From assembly GCA_913056235.1 (NCBI GenBank), contig CAJXMW010000008.1, positions 58,762-122,761 on the forward strand: a stretch of DNA of 64,000 bases. Direction: 5' to 3'. Positions within the stretch are counted from its first letter, which is position 1. Each line of letters begins with the position of its first letter. Shown here piece by piece: positions 1 to 8,510 of the stretch. The notes under the pieces were generated by a model, which was not told where the DNA came from, searched no databases, and worked only from the letters and a program-made list of their open reading frames with translations. The DNA is from an uncultured Fodinibius sp. (lineage in GTDB: Bacteria; Bacteroidota; Rhodothermia; Balneolales; Balneolaceae). The translations under genes and the position numbers were made by a program.

Positions 1-2
1 TC

Positions 3-656
3 TCAGCTTGATTGTTTGTAGAAATAAAAAGAGTAGCCGGTGGGAATGATCGCCAGCAAGGCGACGATAATCCCGAAGATGGTGCTAAAGGTTTTAATAC
101 TGAAAAAAGGAAACAGAACCATCATCAGCAGGCCGCCGGTGACCCATACGTAGGATCCGATTTTATGAGTCTGTTTCCAGTTTTCGGCATCTTCCAAGGC
201 CCATGGCACGCGTATCCCTATAAAATAATTGGGCTTTATGGTGCGTAGGTAGTTGCCCATCACCACAAAAAAGACCGCCAGGCCGAGATACATCCATCCC
301 TGCGACTGGATCGGGGCATCCATGGCGCTGGCGATAACCCAGCTGTGGAGTCCCAGCAGCAATACCACTGTTAGGGTTCGAAGTACCGGAATAGGTTTCT
401 GATCAATTTCGATGCGTCGTTTGGGATCGATGATTGGCAAATAAAGCAGCAACAGATAGACCCCAATGTTGACCATTGGTAAGATCATACTGCCGAGGGC
501 CCGGCTGCTGTAATCATCCACTTCGCCCTGCAGGTTCCAGTGAGTGGGAATCTGTGCTGGAAGCTGATCCCAAATAAACGGTAGCACTAAGAAGGGCAAT
601 AAAAGCATCAGAATATTGTACCACTCTTTCTTGATTGCGTATTTGAGCGTTTTCAT
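3..656 (-). CDS. SdpI family (DUF1648) integral membrane protein
   Basis: A 217-residue membrane protein with about six hydrophobic segments (roughly residues 13-30, 54-75, 91-111, 119-136, 167-186 and 192-213). The stretch IPTHWNLQGEVDDY near residue 36 is the DUF1648 signature, and NYFIGIRVPWALEDAENWKQ near 143-162 is the SdpI signature. In Bacillus subtilis SdpI gives immunity to the SdpC toxin and binds the repressor SdpR at the membrane; most homologues elsewhere have no known toxin partner, and I see none here. Its start overlaps the stop of the upstream ArsR-type regulator by 4 bases, so the two are translated together as an sdpR-sdpI-like pair. Family assignment is firm; the immunity role is only by analogy. 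Confidence 0.88.
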   Translation of the reverse strand: MKTLKYAIKKEWYNILMLLLPFLVLPFIWDQLPAQIPTHWNLQGEVDDYSSRALGSMILPMVNIGVYLLLLYLPIIDPKRRIEIDQKPIPVLRTLTVVLLLGLHSWVIASAMDAPIQSQGWMYLGLAVFFVVMGNYLRTIKPNYFIGIRVPWALEDAENWKQTHKIGSYVWVTGGLLMMVLFPFFSIKTFSTIFGIIVALLAIIPTGYSFYFYKQSS

Positions 657-922
657 GATGAGGATGATTTATTTAGAATTTCGAGGAACCAGTTGGCTGC
701 TTCTTCAAGTACGGTTGTGTTGATAGAGTACCGGATAAACTGCCCGTCGCGCTCTCGGTCGATCAGCCTGGCTTGCCGCAGAATATCCAGATGATGCGAG
801 ATGCTCGGTTTGCTAATGTCAAATTCATCAGCAATGTCGCCCGCACTCAGGTCCTTGTCCTGCAGCATCTGCAGGATTTTACGGCGCGTTGGGTCGTTTA
901 GAGCTTTAAATAAATTATTCAT
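653..922 (-). CDS. ArsR/SdpR-type winged-helix repressor
   Basis: A small 89-residue winged-helix DNA-binding protein. It opens with the LFKALNDPTRRKILQML pattern common in SdpR-like ArsR regulators, and the recognition helix lies around DISKPSISHHLDILRQA (about residues 35-51). No metal-binding cysteines are visible, so it is not a classical metal sensor; SdpR-like members answer to SdpI or to unknown signals. It is followed without a gap by the SdpI-like gene. A perfect 22-bp palindrome lies just upstream of its start, which is what an autorepressor needs. The divergent SDR gene could share that control. Confidence 0.88.
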   Translation of the reverse strand: MNNLFKALNDPTRRKILQMLQDKDLSAGDIADEFDISKPSISHHLDILRQARLIDRERDGQFIRYSINTTVLEEAANWFLEILNKSSSS

Positions 923-927
923 TTAGA

Positions 928-949
928 TATTTAGATAATTATCTAAATA
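928..949. promoter_or_regulatory. Perfect 22-bp palindrome, probable operator of the ArsR-type repressor
   Basis: The 22 bases read identically on both strands, with half-site TATTTAGATAA. A third partial copy, ATTTAGAT, sits at 921-928 directly against the repressor start codon. It lies 6-27 bp upstream of the repressor start and within the divergent region shared with the SDR gene. Dimeric ArsR proteins bind such AT-rich palindromes, so autoregulation is the natural reading, but binding is inferred. Confidence 0.7.
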
Positions 950-1043
950 GTAAAAGTCAATACTGCTGGACAAGCAAGTGCTTATGTTTCTGTTGTTAAT
1001 TGCTATCTTGGAGTACATTTATCAGTCTAAAAAATATACACCT

Positions 1044-1820
1044 ATGGGAAATAGATCATCTTCTCCTAAAGTGGCTGTTGTAACAGGCGGTGCGCAAGGG
1101 ATCGGAAAAGCCATCACATTACACTTGCTTGAAGAAGGATATGAGGTCATTGTTGCTGATATCGATAAAGAAGCAGGGACCAAGCTGGCACGGGCCTATG
1201 AGAAAATTTATTCGGTTAGATACTGTGAAACTGACGTTTCTGATCCCGATTCGGTGCAAAAATTGCATCAGTTTGTGAACGAGCACTATGGTCGGCTGGA
1301 TGCGCTGGTGAATAATGCAGCAATTGCGTCAGCAGAAAATGTTCCTTTGCAGGAAATGGCTCTTGAGGAGTGGGACGATAAAATTAGAACTAATCTGACA
1401 GGTCCCTTTTTATGTAGCAAGTATTTTGCTGCAGTTCTTGAACAGTCTCAAGGGGCTATTGTAAATGTGGCGTCTACGCGGGCGTTGATGTCGGAACCCA
1501 ATACCGAGGCATATTCAGCATCCAAGGGAGGCGTGATAGCTCTTACTCATTCGTTGGCTAACACGCTGGGGCCTGAAATTCGAGTTAACGCGGTGAGCCC
1601 GGGCTGGATTGATGTTCGTGGCTGGCAAAAAGATAGTGACAAAGAAGTGCCGGATCTTCGCAAAGTCGATCACACTCAGCATCCCGTGGGGCGCGTGGGC
1701 CAGCCGACCGATGTTGCCTACCTCGTTTCTTTTCTGATTTCGGAACGGGCGCAGTTTATTACAGGCCAGAATATTGTTATTGACGGAGGAATGACTCGCA
1801 AGATGATTTATAAAGAATAA
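1044..1820 (+). CDS. SDR family NAD(P)-dependent oxidoreductase
   Basis: Classical short-chain dehydrogenase of 258 residues using the ATG at 1044. The frame stays open upstream to 978, but that extension is hydrophobic and precedes the usual SDR start. Counting from 1044, the nucleotide-binding TGGAQGIG is at 14-21, NNAA at 90-93, the catalytic Ser near 144 (NVASTRA), and YSASK puts Tyr157 and Lys161 in place. The C-terminal end GQNIVIDGG is typical of classical SDRs. Asp residues after beta-2 (VIVADIDKEA) favour NAD(H) over NADP(H). Substrate cannot be told from sequence. A TATCTTGG box at 1004-1011 is a weak promoter candidate and would support the shorter start. Confidence 0.88.
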   Translation: MGNRSSSPKVAVVTGGAQGIGKAITLHLLEEGYEVIVADIDKEAGTKLARAYEKIYSVRYCETDVSDPDSVQKLHQFVNEHYGRLDALVNNAAIASAENVPLQEMALEEWDDKIRTNLTGPFLCSKYFAAVLEQSQGAIVNVASTRALMSEPNTEAYSASKGGVIALTHSLANTLGPEIRVNAVSPGWIDVRGWQKDSDKEVPDLRKVDHTQHPVGRVGQPTDVAYLVSFLISERAQFITGQNIVIDGGMTRKMIYKE

Positions 1821-1822
1821 GA

Positions 1823-1849
1823 AAAGCCTGACCAGCTAGGCCAGGCTTT
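1823..1849. terminator. Hairpin terminator between convergent genes
   Basis: AAAGCCTG at 1823-1830 pairs with CAGGCTTT at 1842-1849, and the stem extends inward with one mismatch. On the minus strand a U-rich run follows, so it probably terminates sodC. It may also stop the SDR transcript. Confidence 0.6.
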
Positions 1850-1880
1850 GAAATATCTATTAGGTAGAGAAGGGGGGGGG

Positions 1881-2459
1881 TTACATCCCAGCGGACGTAT
1901 TCCCTTTAGCAATACCGACAACGCCGCATCCCACACGCGGGCCAGCAGCTCCGGAAGGTTGTGACTCAAAATCGTCTTCACCGCCATGCACGATAATGCC
2001 GCGGCCGATAATGCCGTTGGGCCCGTTTAGTTTAATTTTCGGATCTACATAATCAAGGGTGGCACTGCCGTCTTCGGAAACTGCGAGGTTCCCCATATCT
2101 CCCATGTGTCGGTTATCTTGGGTGGGGGATCCATGTTTGTTGCCTGTGGGATTGTAATGTCCACCGGCGGAGGTACCATCGGATGCCGTGCAGTCGCCAT
2201 ATTGGTGAATATGGAAACCGTGTCGACCTTGGCTAAGTCCTTCAAAGTTGGCCTGCACGCGTACACCTTCATCTTCTTTGGTAAAGGTGACTGATCCGGT
2301 TACTTCGTTACCTTCGGTTGGATGAACTACGGCAACAGCTTTGGAATAATTGGTGGACGGTTCGTTGTCCATTTGCTGGTTCTTAGATTGCTGTTGGGAG
2401 CAACCCACCACAAATAAGAGCAACAGTATACTCGCTGAAAACTTTTTTAATAATGTCAT
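1881..2459 (-). CDS. sodC: Cu/Zn superoxide dismutase, lipoprotein
   Basis: Converts superoxide to hydrogen peroxide and oxygen in the periplasm or at the outer membrane. The 192-residue protein starts with a lipoprotein signal ending in the lipobox VVGC (Cys20). The metal site is complete: HGFHIHQYGDC gives copper ligands His83 and His85, GGHYNP gives bridging His101, His109 and His118 with Asp121 fit zinc, and VHGGEDDF supplies His158. Cys90 and Cys178 can form the conserved disulfide. A nine-G run (1872-1880) lies directly against the stop codon, outside the coding frame. The gene is convergent with the SDR. Confidence 0.95.
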   Translation of the reverse strand: MTLLKKFSASILLLLFVVGCSQQQSKNQQMDNEPSTNYSKAVAVVHPTEGNEVTGSVTFTKEDEGVRVQANFEGLSQGRHGFHIHQYGDCTASDGTSAGGHYNPTGNKHGSPTQDNRHMGDMGNLAVSEDGSATLDYVDPKIKLNGPNGIIGRGIIVHGGEDDFESQPSGAAGPRVGCGVVGIAKGNTSAGM

Positions 2460-2531
2460 AAGTAAAGTTAGTTTTATTCTTATTTACCCAATTTACAAAC
2501 AGTCTATAAGTTACTGGCATTCAATTGATTC

Positions 2532-3287
2532 TCAAAAATATCGACCGGCCCAGCTGGCCAGCACCTCTGCCACATATATGCTGTCTTCTTCATTCACAAG
2601 CAGGTGGTCGGCGTCATCAAGTGATACAAAGCTTTTGGGATGGTGTGCCAGTTTGTAAATATGAGCAGCATTGTCAATACCTACTACCTGATCAACAGGG
2701 GAGTGGAATATCATTAGAGCACGCTTAAGATTGCGAATTGTTGAGTCCATCGATGCGGCTTCCAGGTCATCCAGGAACTGCTTCTTAATTGTAAAATCCC
2801 GTCCGGCCAGGGTAACGGTGGCTTCGCCTTTGTTTTCAATTTCGTCGAGGTTGGCGCCAAAGTTCTTTTTTACATGTACCGGATCGCAAGGAGCTCCAAT
2901 GGTGGCCACGGCTTTACTACCAACAATTTTAGAGGCTGCCTGTAGTACTGCTGCCCCGCCCAAAGAATGGCCAATGAGGATTTCAGGCTCAGCGTAGTCG
3001 GCCTCCATGAAGGAGGCGGCGGCAACAAGATCTTCTACATTGGAAGAGAAATTGGTATCCGAAAAGTCACCCTCGCTTTCGCCGAGACCAGTAAAATCAA
3101 ATCGAAAAACCCCGATGTCATTGTCTACCAGCGTCCGACTAATATTTTTAACGGGTTTTAAGTTCTTGGAGCAGGTAAAACAGTGAGCAAATAGCGCCAG
3201 GGTGCGTGGTTGCTGTTCTGGCAAATCAATGTAGCCTACCAGCTCATCTCCTTGAGCGCCTGTAAAGGTAATTTTTTGCGATCGCAT
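2532..3287 (-). CDS. Alpha/beta hydrolase
   Basis: A 251-residue serine hydrolase. GHSLGG holds the nucleophile Ser108; Asp199 (HSPVDQVV) and His228 (ADHLL) complete the triad; the oxyanion region is AHCFTCSKN near residues 35-42. This subgroup is the one often found fused to a C-terminal OsmC domain in other bacteria; here the protein ends just after the hydrolase domain, so it is the stand-alone form. No signal peptide, so probably cytoplasmic. Substrate unknown. It is divergent from the VOC gene at 3358. Confidence 0.85.
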   Translation of the reverse strand: MRSQKITFTGAQGDELVGYIDLPEQQPRTLALFAHCFTCSKNLKPVKNISRTLVDNDIGVFRFDFTGLGESEGDFSDTNFSSNVEDLVAAASFMEADYAEPEILIGHSLGGAAVLQAASKIVGSKAVATIGAPCDPVHVKKNFGANLDEIENKGEATVTLAGRDFTIKKQFLDDLEAASMDSTIRNLKRALMIFHSPVDQVVGIDNAAHIYKLAHHPKSFVSLDDADHLLVNEEDSIYVAEVLASWAGRYF

Positions 3288-3357
3288 AACAGGTATCTGA
3301 TTTATATTTTATGAGTTAATTTATTTAAAAGAATACAAGAATAACTACTTTCTTACC

Positions 3358-3783
3358 ATGGCTGATCAAACTCCGCTTTTTCACTTGGCTTTTCCTGTGG
3401 CCGACCTCGACGAAACGTTGACTTTCTACCGCGATGTTCTGGGATGTGAAACTGGTCGTAGTTCAGATCAATGGATCGATTTTAATTTTTGGGGACATCA
3501 GGTAGTGGCTCACGTGAGTCCCGAGGAGGCAGGCAAATCGAGCATGAATGAGGTAGATGGACACGCGGTGCCAGCGAAGCACTTTGGGCTGATCCTGGAG
3601 TGGGAGCAGTGGGAAGAACTGGCTGAACGGCTACAAGAGGAAGGCGTTGATTTTATTATTGAACCCTATATCCGTTTTGAAGGTGAACCCGGAGAACAGG
3701 CGACTATGTTTTTCAAGGATCCCAGTGGCAATGCACTTGAGTTCAAGGCCTTCCGCAACAAAGAGCAGATTTTTGCAACCTAG
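3358..3783 (+). CDS. VOC (glyoxalase/dioxygenase fold) family protein
   Basis: A 141-residue vicinal-oxygen-chelate protein with two betaalphabetabetabeta modules. [20 protein letters not shown] at the start and [15 protein letters not shown] near the end are typical, and the late Glu of ALEF is a usual metal ligand. Such proteins include glyoxalases, dioxygenases and fosfomycin or bleomycin resistance proteins; this one cannot be assigned to any of them. It stands alone and ends in a hairpin repeat shared with the convergent ABC-F gene. Confidence 0.85.
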   Translation: MADQTPLFHLAFPVADLDETLTFYRDVLGCETGRSSDQWIDFNFWGHQVVAHVSPEEAGKSSMNEVDGHAVPAKHFGLILEWEQWEELAERLQEEGVDFIIEPYIRFEGEPGEQATMFFKDPSGNALEFKAFRNKEQIFAT

Positions 3784-3791
3784 TAGATCGT

Positions 3792-3847
3792 TACCACTAA
3801 GGCACTAAGTTACTAAGCTTCTTAATGTTCTTAGTGTCTTAGTGGTA
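3792..3847. repeat. Intergenic inverted repeat built of CACTAAG units
   Basis: The left arm 3792-3809 (TACCACTAAGGCACTAAG) pairs with 3830-3847 with a single mismatch over 18 bp. Each arm is itself made of CACTAAG units repeated about every 8 nt. It fills the gap between the convergent VOC and ABC-F genes and could act as a bidirectional terminator, but its periodic build looks more like a dispersed intergenic repeat. Confidence 0.75.
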
Positions 3848-3848
3848 T

Positions 3849-5852
3849 TTAATCGAATTCCTCCTCAATCTCCGTCATCTTCATGGCCAGCTCCTCCCAC
3901 TCTGCATAGATGTCTTGCAGCTCCGATTTAAGCTTCTCATATTCTTGTGATACCTCTTTGACCTGTTCCTCATCATCATAGAAATCTGACTGTGCCATCA
4001 GCTCCTCGATCTCATCCTTGCGGGCTTCGATCTGCTCAATATTATCTTCCAGTGGTTCCATTTTCTCTTTGTAGGGTTTCAGGCGCTCGTGTTTACGCTG
4101 ACGTTTTTGAGCTTCAATCCGCCGTTCTTCCTTGCGCGACAATCCCGAGCTGTTCCTGGAATCTGAAGAAGACGTATCGAGTTCAGCTTTCTCGTGTTCT
4201 TCGCGCTCTTCCACTTTATCCAGATAGTAGCTAACATTGCCCAGAAAGGTATTGGTCTCATTGGGACGCACTTCGAGCGTTTTGTTGACGATGGGATCCA
4301 GGAAATCACGGTCGTGGGAGACAATGAGATAGGTGCCTTCGTATTGCTCCAGCGCTTGTTGCAGGATCTCCTTGGATTTCATATCCAGGTGGTTGGTGGG
4401 CTCATCAAAGATCATAAAGTTGGCCGGACGCATCAGCATGCGTGCCAGGGCCAGACGGCTTTTTTCGCCGCCCGAGAGCACAGATACCTTTTTGAACACA
4501 TCATCGCCCTGGAACAAAAAGCACCCCAAAATAGTACGCAGTTGCGTCTCATCAGCTTTAGGCGCCGCATCACGCATTATTTCAAAAACCGTTTTACTGA
4601 TATCCAGCTCATCGGCTTGGTGCTGGGCAAAATAGGAGGTGGTCACATTATGTCCCGGTTCGCGGTTTCCTTGGTCAAAATCCTCGAGCCCGGCCATTAC
4701 GCGAATGAGTGTAGATTTCCCCGCTCCGTTGGGACCCACGATCGCTATTTTATCCTGGCGATCTACTGAGTAAGAGAGATCTTCAAACACCACATTACTT
4801 CCGTACTGTTTGCGGATGTTCTCCAACTTCATGACCACCGCGCCACTGCGCTCCGGTTGGGGAAACTGGAAGGAGATCTCCTCATCGCGTTCATCGAGTT
4901 CGATTTTGTCCATTTTTTCGAGCTTCTTGATCCGGCTCTGCACCTGCGCGGCCTTGCTGGCATTGTATCGAAATTTGTCAATGAACTCTTGGATCTCTTT
5001 GATTTCTTTTTGCTGGTTTTCGTAGGCCTTACGCCGGTGTTCCAGGTACTCAGCGTGTTTCTCCTCGTAATATTCATAATTACCCGAATAGTCCAGCAGA
5101 TCTCCATTGTCTAAGGCCAGAGTACGATTGGTGATTTTGTTCAGGAAAGCCTTGTCGTGCGATACGATGACAACTGCACCCTCGTAGTTGCCCAGAAATT
5201 GTTCAATCCAACGGAGCGATTCGATATCCAGGTGATTTGTGGGCTCATCCAGAAGCAGGTAAGTGGGACGTTGCAGCAGAAGCTTGGCCAGGGCAATGCG
5301 CATCAGCCAGCCGCCGCTGAATTCCGTCGTCTTGCGATTGAAATCCTCGGTATCGAAGCCCAGTCCCATCAGCACCTTCTCAATATTAGACTGCAGCCTA
5401 TAGGCACCCGAACGATCCAGCTGACTCTGTAGCTGTCCAAGTCGTTCCATGGCCTGTTTGTATTCAGAGGTCCCCTCCTCACGCTCGGCTACTTCTTCGC
5501 GGGCATCCTGTACTTGTTGTTCGAGATTTTGTAAGCCGCCAAAGGCATTTTCCATTTCTTCATACAGTGTACAGTTGGGATCCGGGTCCACACCATCTTG
5601 TGGAAGGTAGCCAACGGTGGATGCCTTCGACATAGTGATGTTGCCGTCGTCATGTTCAAGTTCGCCGGCAATGATTTTAAGCAGGGTTGATTTTCCCGCT
5701 CCGTTGGGACCCACCAGTCCCACGCGTTCGCCGGGATTGATGATCGTGCTGATGCCGTCGAGCAGCGTGTCTTCGCCAAATGTAAGTGATATATTTTCGA
5801 GCTGAAGCAATACGTAGTGTTCTTTTAAATTGGCATTAAATATAACCATCAA
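3849..5852 (-). CDS. ABC-F family ATPase (ribosome-associated type)
   Basis: A 667-residue soluble protein with two ABC ATPase domains and no membrane segments. Walker A motifs (GPNGAGKST) occur near residue 48 and again near 370; the signatures are FSGGW and LSGGEKSRLALA; the Walker B regions read LLDEPTNHLD and IFDEPTNHLD. The linker between domains is charged and helical, as in ABC-F translation factors that enter the ribosomal E site. A long coiled coil (about 560-667) closes the protein, like the DNA- or RNA-binding tail of Uup/YdiF. The start is uncertain: the ATG at 5852 gives an odd N-terminal tail, and a TTG at 5810 just before LQLENISLTFG would match the family better. Confidence 0.9.
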   Translation of the reverse strand: MMVIFNANLKEHYVLLQLENISLTFGEDTLLDGISTIINPGERVGLVGPNGAGKSTLLKIIAGELEHDDGNITMSKASTVGYLPQDGVDPDPNCTLYEEMENAFGGLQNLEQQVQDAREEVAEREEGTSEYKQAMERLGQLQSQLDRSGAYRLQSNIEKVLMGLGFDTEDFNRKTTEFSGGWLMRIALAKLLLQRPTYLLLDEPTNHLDIESLRWIEQFLGNYEGAVVIVSHDKAFLNKITNRTLALDNGDLLDYSGNYEYYEEKHAEYLEHRRKAYENQQKEIKEIQEFIDKFRYNASKAAQVQSRIKKLEKMDKIELDERDEEISFQFPQPERSGAVVMKLENIRKQYGSNVVFEDLSYSVDRQDKIAIVGPNGAGKSTLIRVMAGLEDFDQGNREPGHNVTTSYFAQHQADELDISKTVFEIMRDAAPKADETQLRTILGCFLFQGDDVFKKVSVLSGGEKSRLALARMLMRPANFMIFDEPTNHLDMKSKEILQQALEQYEGTYLIVSHDRDFLDPIVNKTLEVRPNETNTFLGNVSYYLDKVEEREEHEKAELDTSSSDSRNSSGLSRKEERRIEAQKRQRKHERLKPYKEKMEPLEDNIEQIEARKDEIEELMAQSDFYDDEEQVKEVSQEYEKLKSELQDIYAEWEELAMKMTEIEEEFD

Positions 5853-5922
5853 AGTGGTAGGGCTAAATGCTTTTTTGACAAAAATTTAGAAGCCTCTTTT
5901 TTCAAATCATCCACATTTCTGC

Positions 5923-5930
5923 TATTTTTG
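5923..5930 (+). promoter_or_regulatory. TATTTTTG, Bacteroidetes-type -7 box
   Basis: Exact fit to TAnnTTTG, ending only 4 bp before the ATG at 5935. If used, transcription would start at or next to the start codon and give a leaderless mRNA. No good TTG element is seen at the usual distance upstream, so this is tentative. Confidence 0.4.
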
Positions 5931-5934
5931 GCCT

Positions 5935-7041
5935 ATGTATTTACTGATATTTTATTTATCCCTAGCGATAGGTGTCTCTTTTTTATGTTCAATGTTGGAA
6001 GCGACCCTGCTTTCGGTCAGCCATTCCTATATCGCCATCATGGAGCGTAAAGGTACGGTTACCGGTAAGCTGCTGCTGCGATATAAGGAAGATATCGACC
6101 GTCCGCTGTCGGCAATACTGAGTTTGAATACCATTGCTCATACAGTTGGTGCTGCCGGTGTAGGCGCACAAGCCGCGGCGGTTTTCGGGGATGCCTATGT
6201 AGCTATTTCATCGGCTGTGCTCACCTTTCTTATTTTGGTGCTTTCTGAAATCATTCCCAAAACCATTGGTGCAACTTATTGGAGAAGCCTGGCACCTTAC
6301 GCGGCGCGTACCATGCGCGTTCTTATGTTTTTACTGTATCCACTTGTGGTAATGTCGCAGTCGATTACCCGCTGGTTGTCGAATGAGGAGAATATTCCCA
6401 GCTTTAGCCGTGAAGAGTTTGGGGCGCTGGCCGATCTCGGCGTAGAGGAGGGCGTTTTTGAAGAGGAAGAGTCGCGTATCTTTAAAAACTTAATTCGGTT
6501 CAATTCTCTGCGTGTCAAAGATATTATGACGCCGCGCACGGTGGTTGTCGGTTTTGACGAGGGGCTCACCGTAGGTGATGTAAGTGATAACGTAGAACAG
6601 TTGCACTTTTCCCGACTACCGGTGTACGGCAACGAACGTGATGAAATTACCGGCTATGTACTCAAAAACGACTTATTGCTGATGATGGCGCGCGGTCAAA
6701 CCGACAAAACGCTAAAAGAACTTAAGCGTGATATCCTGATTGTTCCGGAGATGATGCCGCTGCAGGACTTTTTTGAGCAGCTGATGAAAAAACAGGAACA
6801 CATTGCTATTGTTGTGGATGAATATGGTGGATTTGCCGGGGTTGTTACCATGGAAGATCTTGTAGAGACCCTGCTCGGAATGGAAATTATTGACGAAGTT
6901 GACAACATCGAAGACATGCAGAAGATGGCGCGCAAGAAATGGATGGAGCGCGCAAAACGACTGGGCATTGTGCCGAACGAAGAAGAGGCAGATGAAGAAA
7001 CCGGCAAAGAGAAGCCCTCCTCGCTCGATTCCGCTCCCTAA
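5935..7041 (+). CDS. CNNM (DUF21) membrane protein with CBS pair, CorC/HlyC-related
   Basis: A 368-residue membrane protein. An N-terminal DUF21/CNNM domain with three to four membrane segments covers about residues 1-160, and a tandem CBS pair follows at about 185-310 (VKDIMTPRTVVVGFDE starts the first; IAIVVDEYGGFAGVVTMEDL marks the second). It stops in a charged tail and lacks the CorC/HlyC C-terminal domain of longer relatives, so it is the short form. The family is linked to Mg2+ (or Na+/Mg2+) transport with CBS domains binding adenine nucleotides; the old label hemolysin is misleading. Transport role is inferred. Confidence 0.88.
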   Translation: MYLLIFYLSLAIGVSFLCSMLEATLLSVSHSYIAIMERKGTVTGKLLLRYKEDIDRPLSAILSLNTIAHTVGAAGVGAQAAAVFGDAYVAISSAVLTFLILVLSEIIPKTIGATYWRSLAPYAARTMRVLMFLLYPLVVMSQSITRWLSNEENIPSFSREEFGALADLGVEEGVFEEEESRIFKNLIRFNSLRVKDIMTPRTVVVGFDEGLTVGDVSDNVEQLHFSRLPVYGNERDEITGYVLKNDLLLMMARGQTDKTLKELKRDILIVPEMMPLQDFFEQLMKKQEHIAIVVDEYGGFAGVVTMEDLVETLLGMEIIDEVDNIEDMQKMARKKWMERAKRLGIVPNEEEADEETGKEKPSSLDSAP

Positions 7042-7045
7042 AAGG

Positions 7046-8395
7046 TTAGAAAAGGTGCTGGTGAATAGTTTTCACTGCCGGGATGATGTGATCTCTATCC
7101 ATTACAATGTTGAGATTACCTTTCGACTGGCTAAATGAGATCAGGTTGGCGGGGGTCCTATTTATACAGGAAAGAATATTGTTAACAATCGATTTACTTC
7201 CGTTTTGCCGGCACCCCACCAAGCTGATGATACCCTGATTGGCAGCCGTTTCTACCGATCCATAAGATTCTAGTTGTTCAATAGCTTCGGTGATCCGATT
7301 ATTTTTTTCAATAGCGATAGAGACCGATGCCTCGGTGGTCGTTACCACATCTACTGCAAGGTGATGCCAGCGCAGGATATCGAAAACACTTGCCAGAAAT
7401 TCATAGCCCATCACGGTTTGCGATGAGCTGACGGTGATGACGGTGCAATTTTCTTTGAACGTCATTGCTTTCACGGGGCCATTATCGGCTAATTCGTGCG
7501 TTATCGAGGTGCCGGGAGCTTGTGGATCAAAAATATTTTTTACCCGCACGGGAATTTGCTTTTGTGAGGCCGGTTTCGTTGTCGAGGGATGTAGCACCTT
7601 GGCCCCAAAGTAGGCTAGTTCAGTGGCTTCCTGAAAGCTAAGCTGTGGAATAGGACGTGCATCTTCAACAACGCGTGGATCACAGGTATAGATACCGCTC
7701 ACGTCGGTCCATATTTCGATGGCATCCGCCGAGAGTACTGCCCCGATCAGACTGGCGGTGTAGTCCGATCCTTCGAATCCAAGAGTAGTGGTGTGTCCCT
7801 GCTCATCCTGGCCGTAATAGCCGCCTATCACCGGGATGCGACCATCAGTAAGCTTCTCAGCCAATAGGTGGGCGTTCTCTTCTATTTTTGCAATCTGGGG
7901 GGATGCCTGTCCGTAATCCGCGTTGGTTTGGATGATATCAGCTGCATCAACCCAGGTGGTGGGTAAACCGGCCACACGGCCACACTTTGCAAACAGGTAA
8001 GATGAAAGTCGTTCGCCGATGGAGGCGATGGCATCTTTGGTTTTAAGAGTAAGTTCCTGTGTTTCATTGACCTGTCTGAGGAGTGTGTCTAGGTCAGCAA
8101 TTCGTTTATTTATCCAGGATTTACATTCTTTTTCTACTGCAGGTTCGGCTTTCGGATAATTATTTAAGAAGTTTTGAATGATTTTAAGATGCCGATCACG
8201 GATATCCGCAGATATCGCTTGGGCTTCGGTAAAATCATCCAGGGAATTTTCTGCTGCAGCCATTAACTGTCGTGTAGTACGGGCTGTAGCTGAAACAACT
8301 ACGCAGGGTTGGGCGTATCCGTCAATGATATTCAATACCTGTTGCCAGGTTTGATCGTCGCCCATGGAGGTACCACCAAACTTGAGAATATTCAT
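7046..8395 (-). CDS. lysC: Aspartate kinase
   Basis: Phosphorylates aspartate, the first step towards lysine, diaminopimelate, methionine and threonine. The 449-residue protein has the kinase domain first (KFGGTSMG at residues 5-12, GFEGSDYTASLIG and DVSGIYTCDPR in the middle) and a C-terminal regulatory ACT pair from about residue 310. It is monofunctional: no homoserine dehydrogenase or decarboxylase domain is fused. It faces the sigma factor gene across a short gap with a small hairpin and has no biosynthetic neighbours in this window. Which end product inhibits it cannot be read from the sequence. Confidence 0.93.
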   Translation of the reverse strand: MNILKFGGTSMGDDQTWQQVLNIIDGYAQPCVVVSATARTTRQLMAAAENSLDDFTEAQAISADIRDRHLKIIQNFLNNYPKAEPAVEKECKSWINKRIADLDTLLRQVNETQELTLKTKDAIASIGERLSSYLFAKCGRVAGLPTTWVDAADIIQTNADYGQASPQIAKIEENAHLLAEKLTDGRIPVIGGYYGQDEQGHTTTLGFEGSDYTASLIGAVLSADAIEIWTDVSGIYTCDPRVVEDARPIPQLSFQEATELAYFGAKVLHPSTTKPASQKQIPVRVKNIFDPQAPGTSITHELADNGPVKAMTFKENCTVITVSSSQTVMGYEFLASVFDILRWHHLAVDVVTTTEASVSIAIEKNNRITEAIEQLESYGSVETAANQGIISLVGCRQNGSKSIVNNILSCINRTPANLISFSQSKGNLNIVMDRDHIIPAVKTIHQHLF

Positions 8396-8431
8396 TCCTG
8401 TAAATGGTATTTATTTTTTATAATTATTTAA

Positions 8432-8450
8432 TAGCCGTGGAAAACGGCTA
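8432..8450. promoter_or_regulatory. Small hairpin between lysC and the ECF sigma gene
   Basis: TAGCCGT at 8432-8438 and ACGGCTA at 8444-8450 form a 7-bp stem with a 5-nt loop. It sits 37 bp upstream of lysC in the divergent gap. It is far too small for a lysine riboswitch; it could be an operator or part of a leader. Confidence 0.35.
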
Positions 8451-8510
8451 AAACAAAATGGGGCTGTTGAAGGACTAAGCGGCTGAAAATAGCGATTTTT
8501 GTGAAATTAT

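Noticed and set aside
1872..1880. Phase-variable G9 tract at sodC
   Set aside because: The run lies after the stop codon, so length changes would not alter the protein.
3849..5852. Long antisense open frames inside the ABC-F gene
   Set aside because: They follow the codon pattern of the real gene on the other strand and resemble no protein family.
8396..8510. Lysine riboswitch upstream of lysC
   Set aside because: The gap is only about 115 bp and holds one 7-bp hairpin; the conserved multi-helix lysine aptamer is not present.
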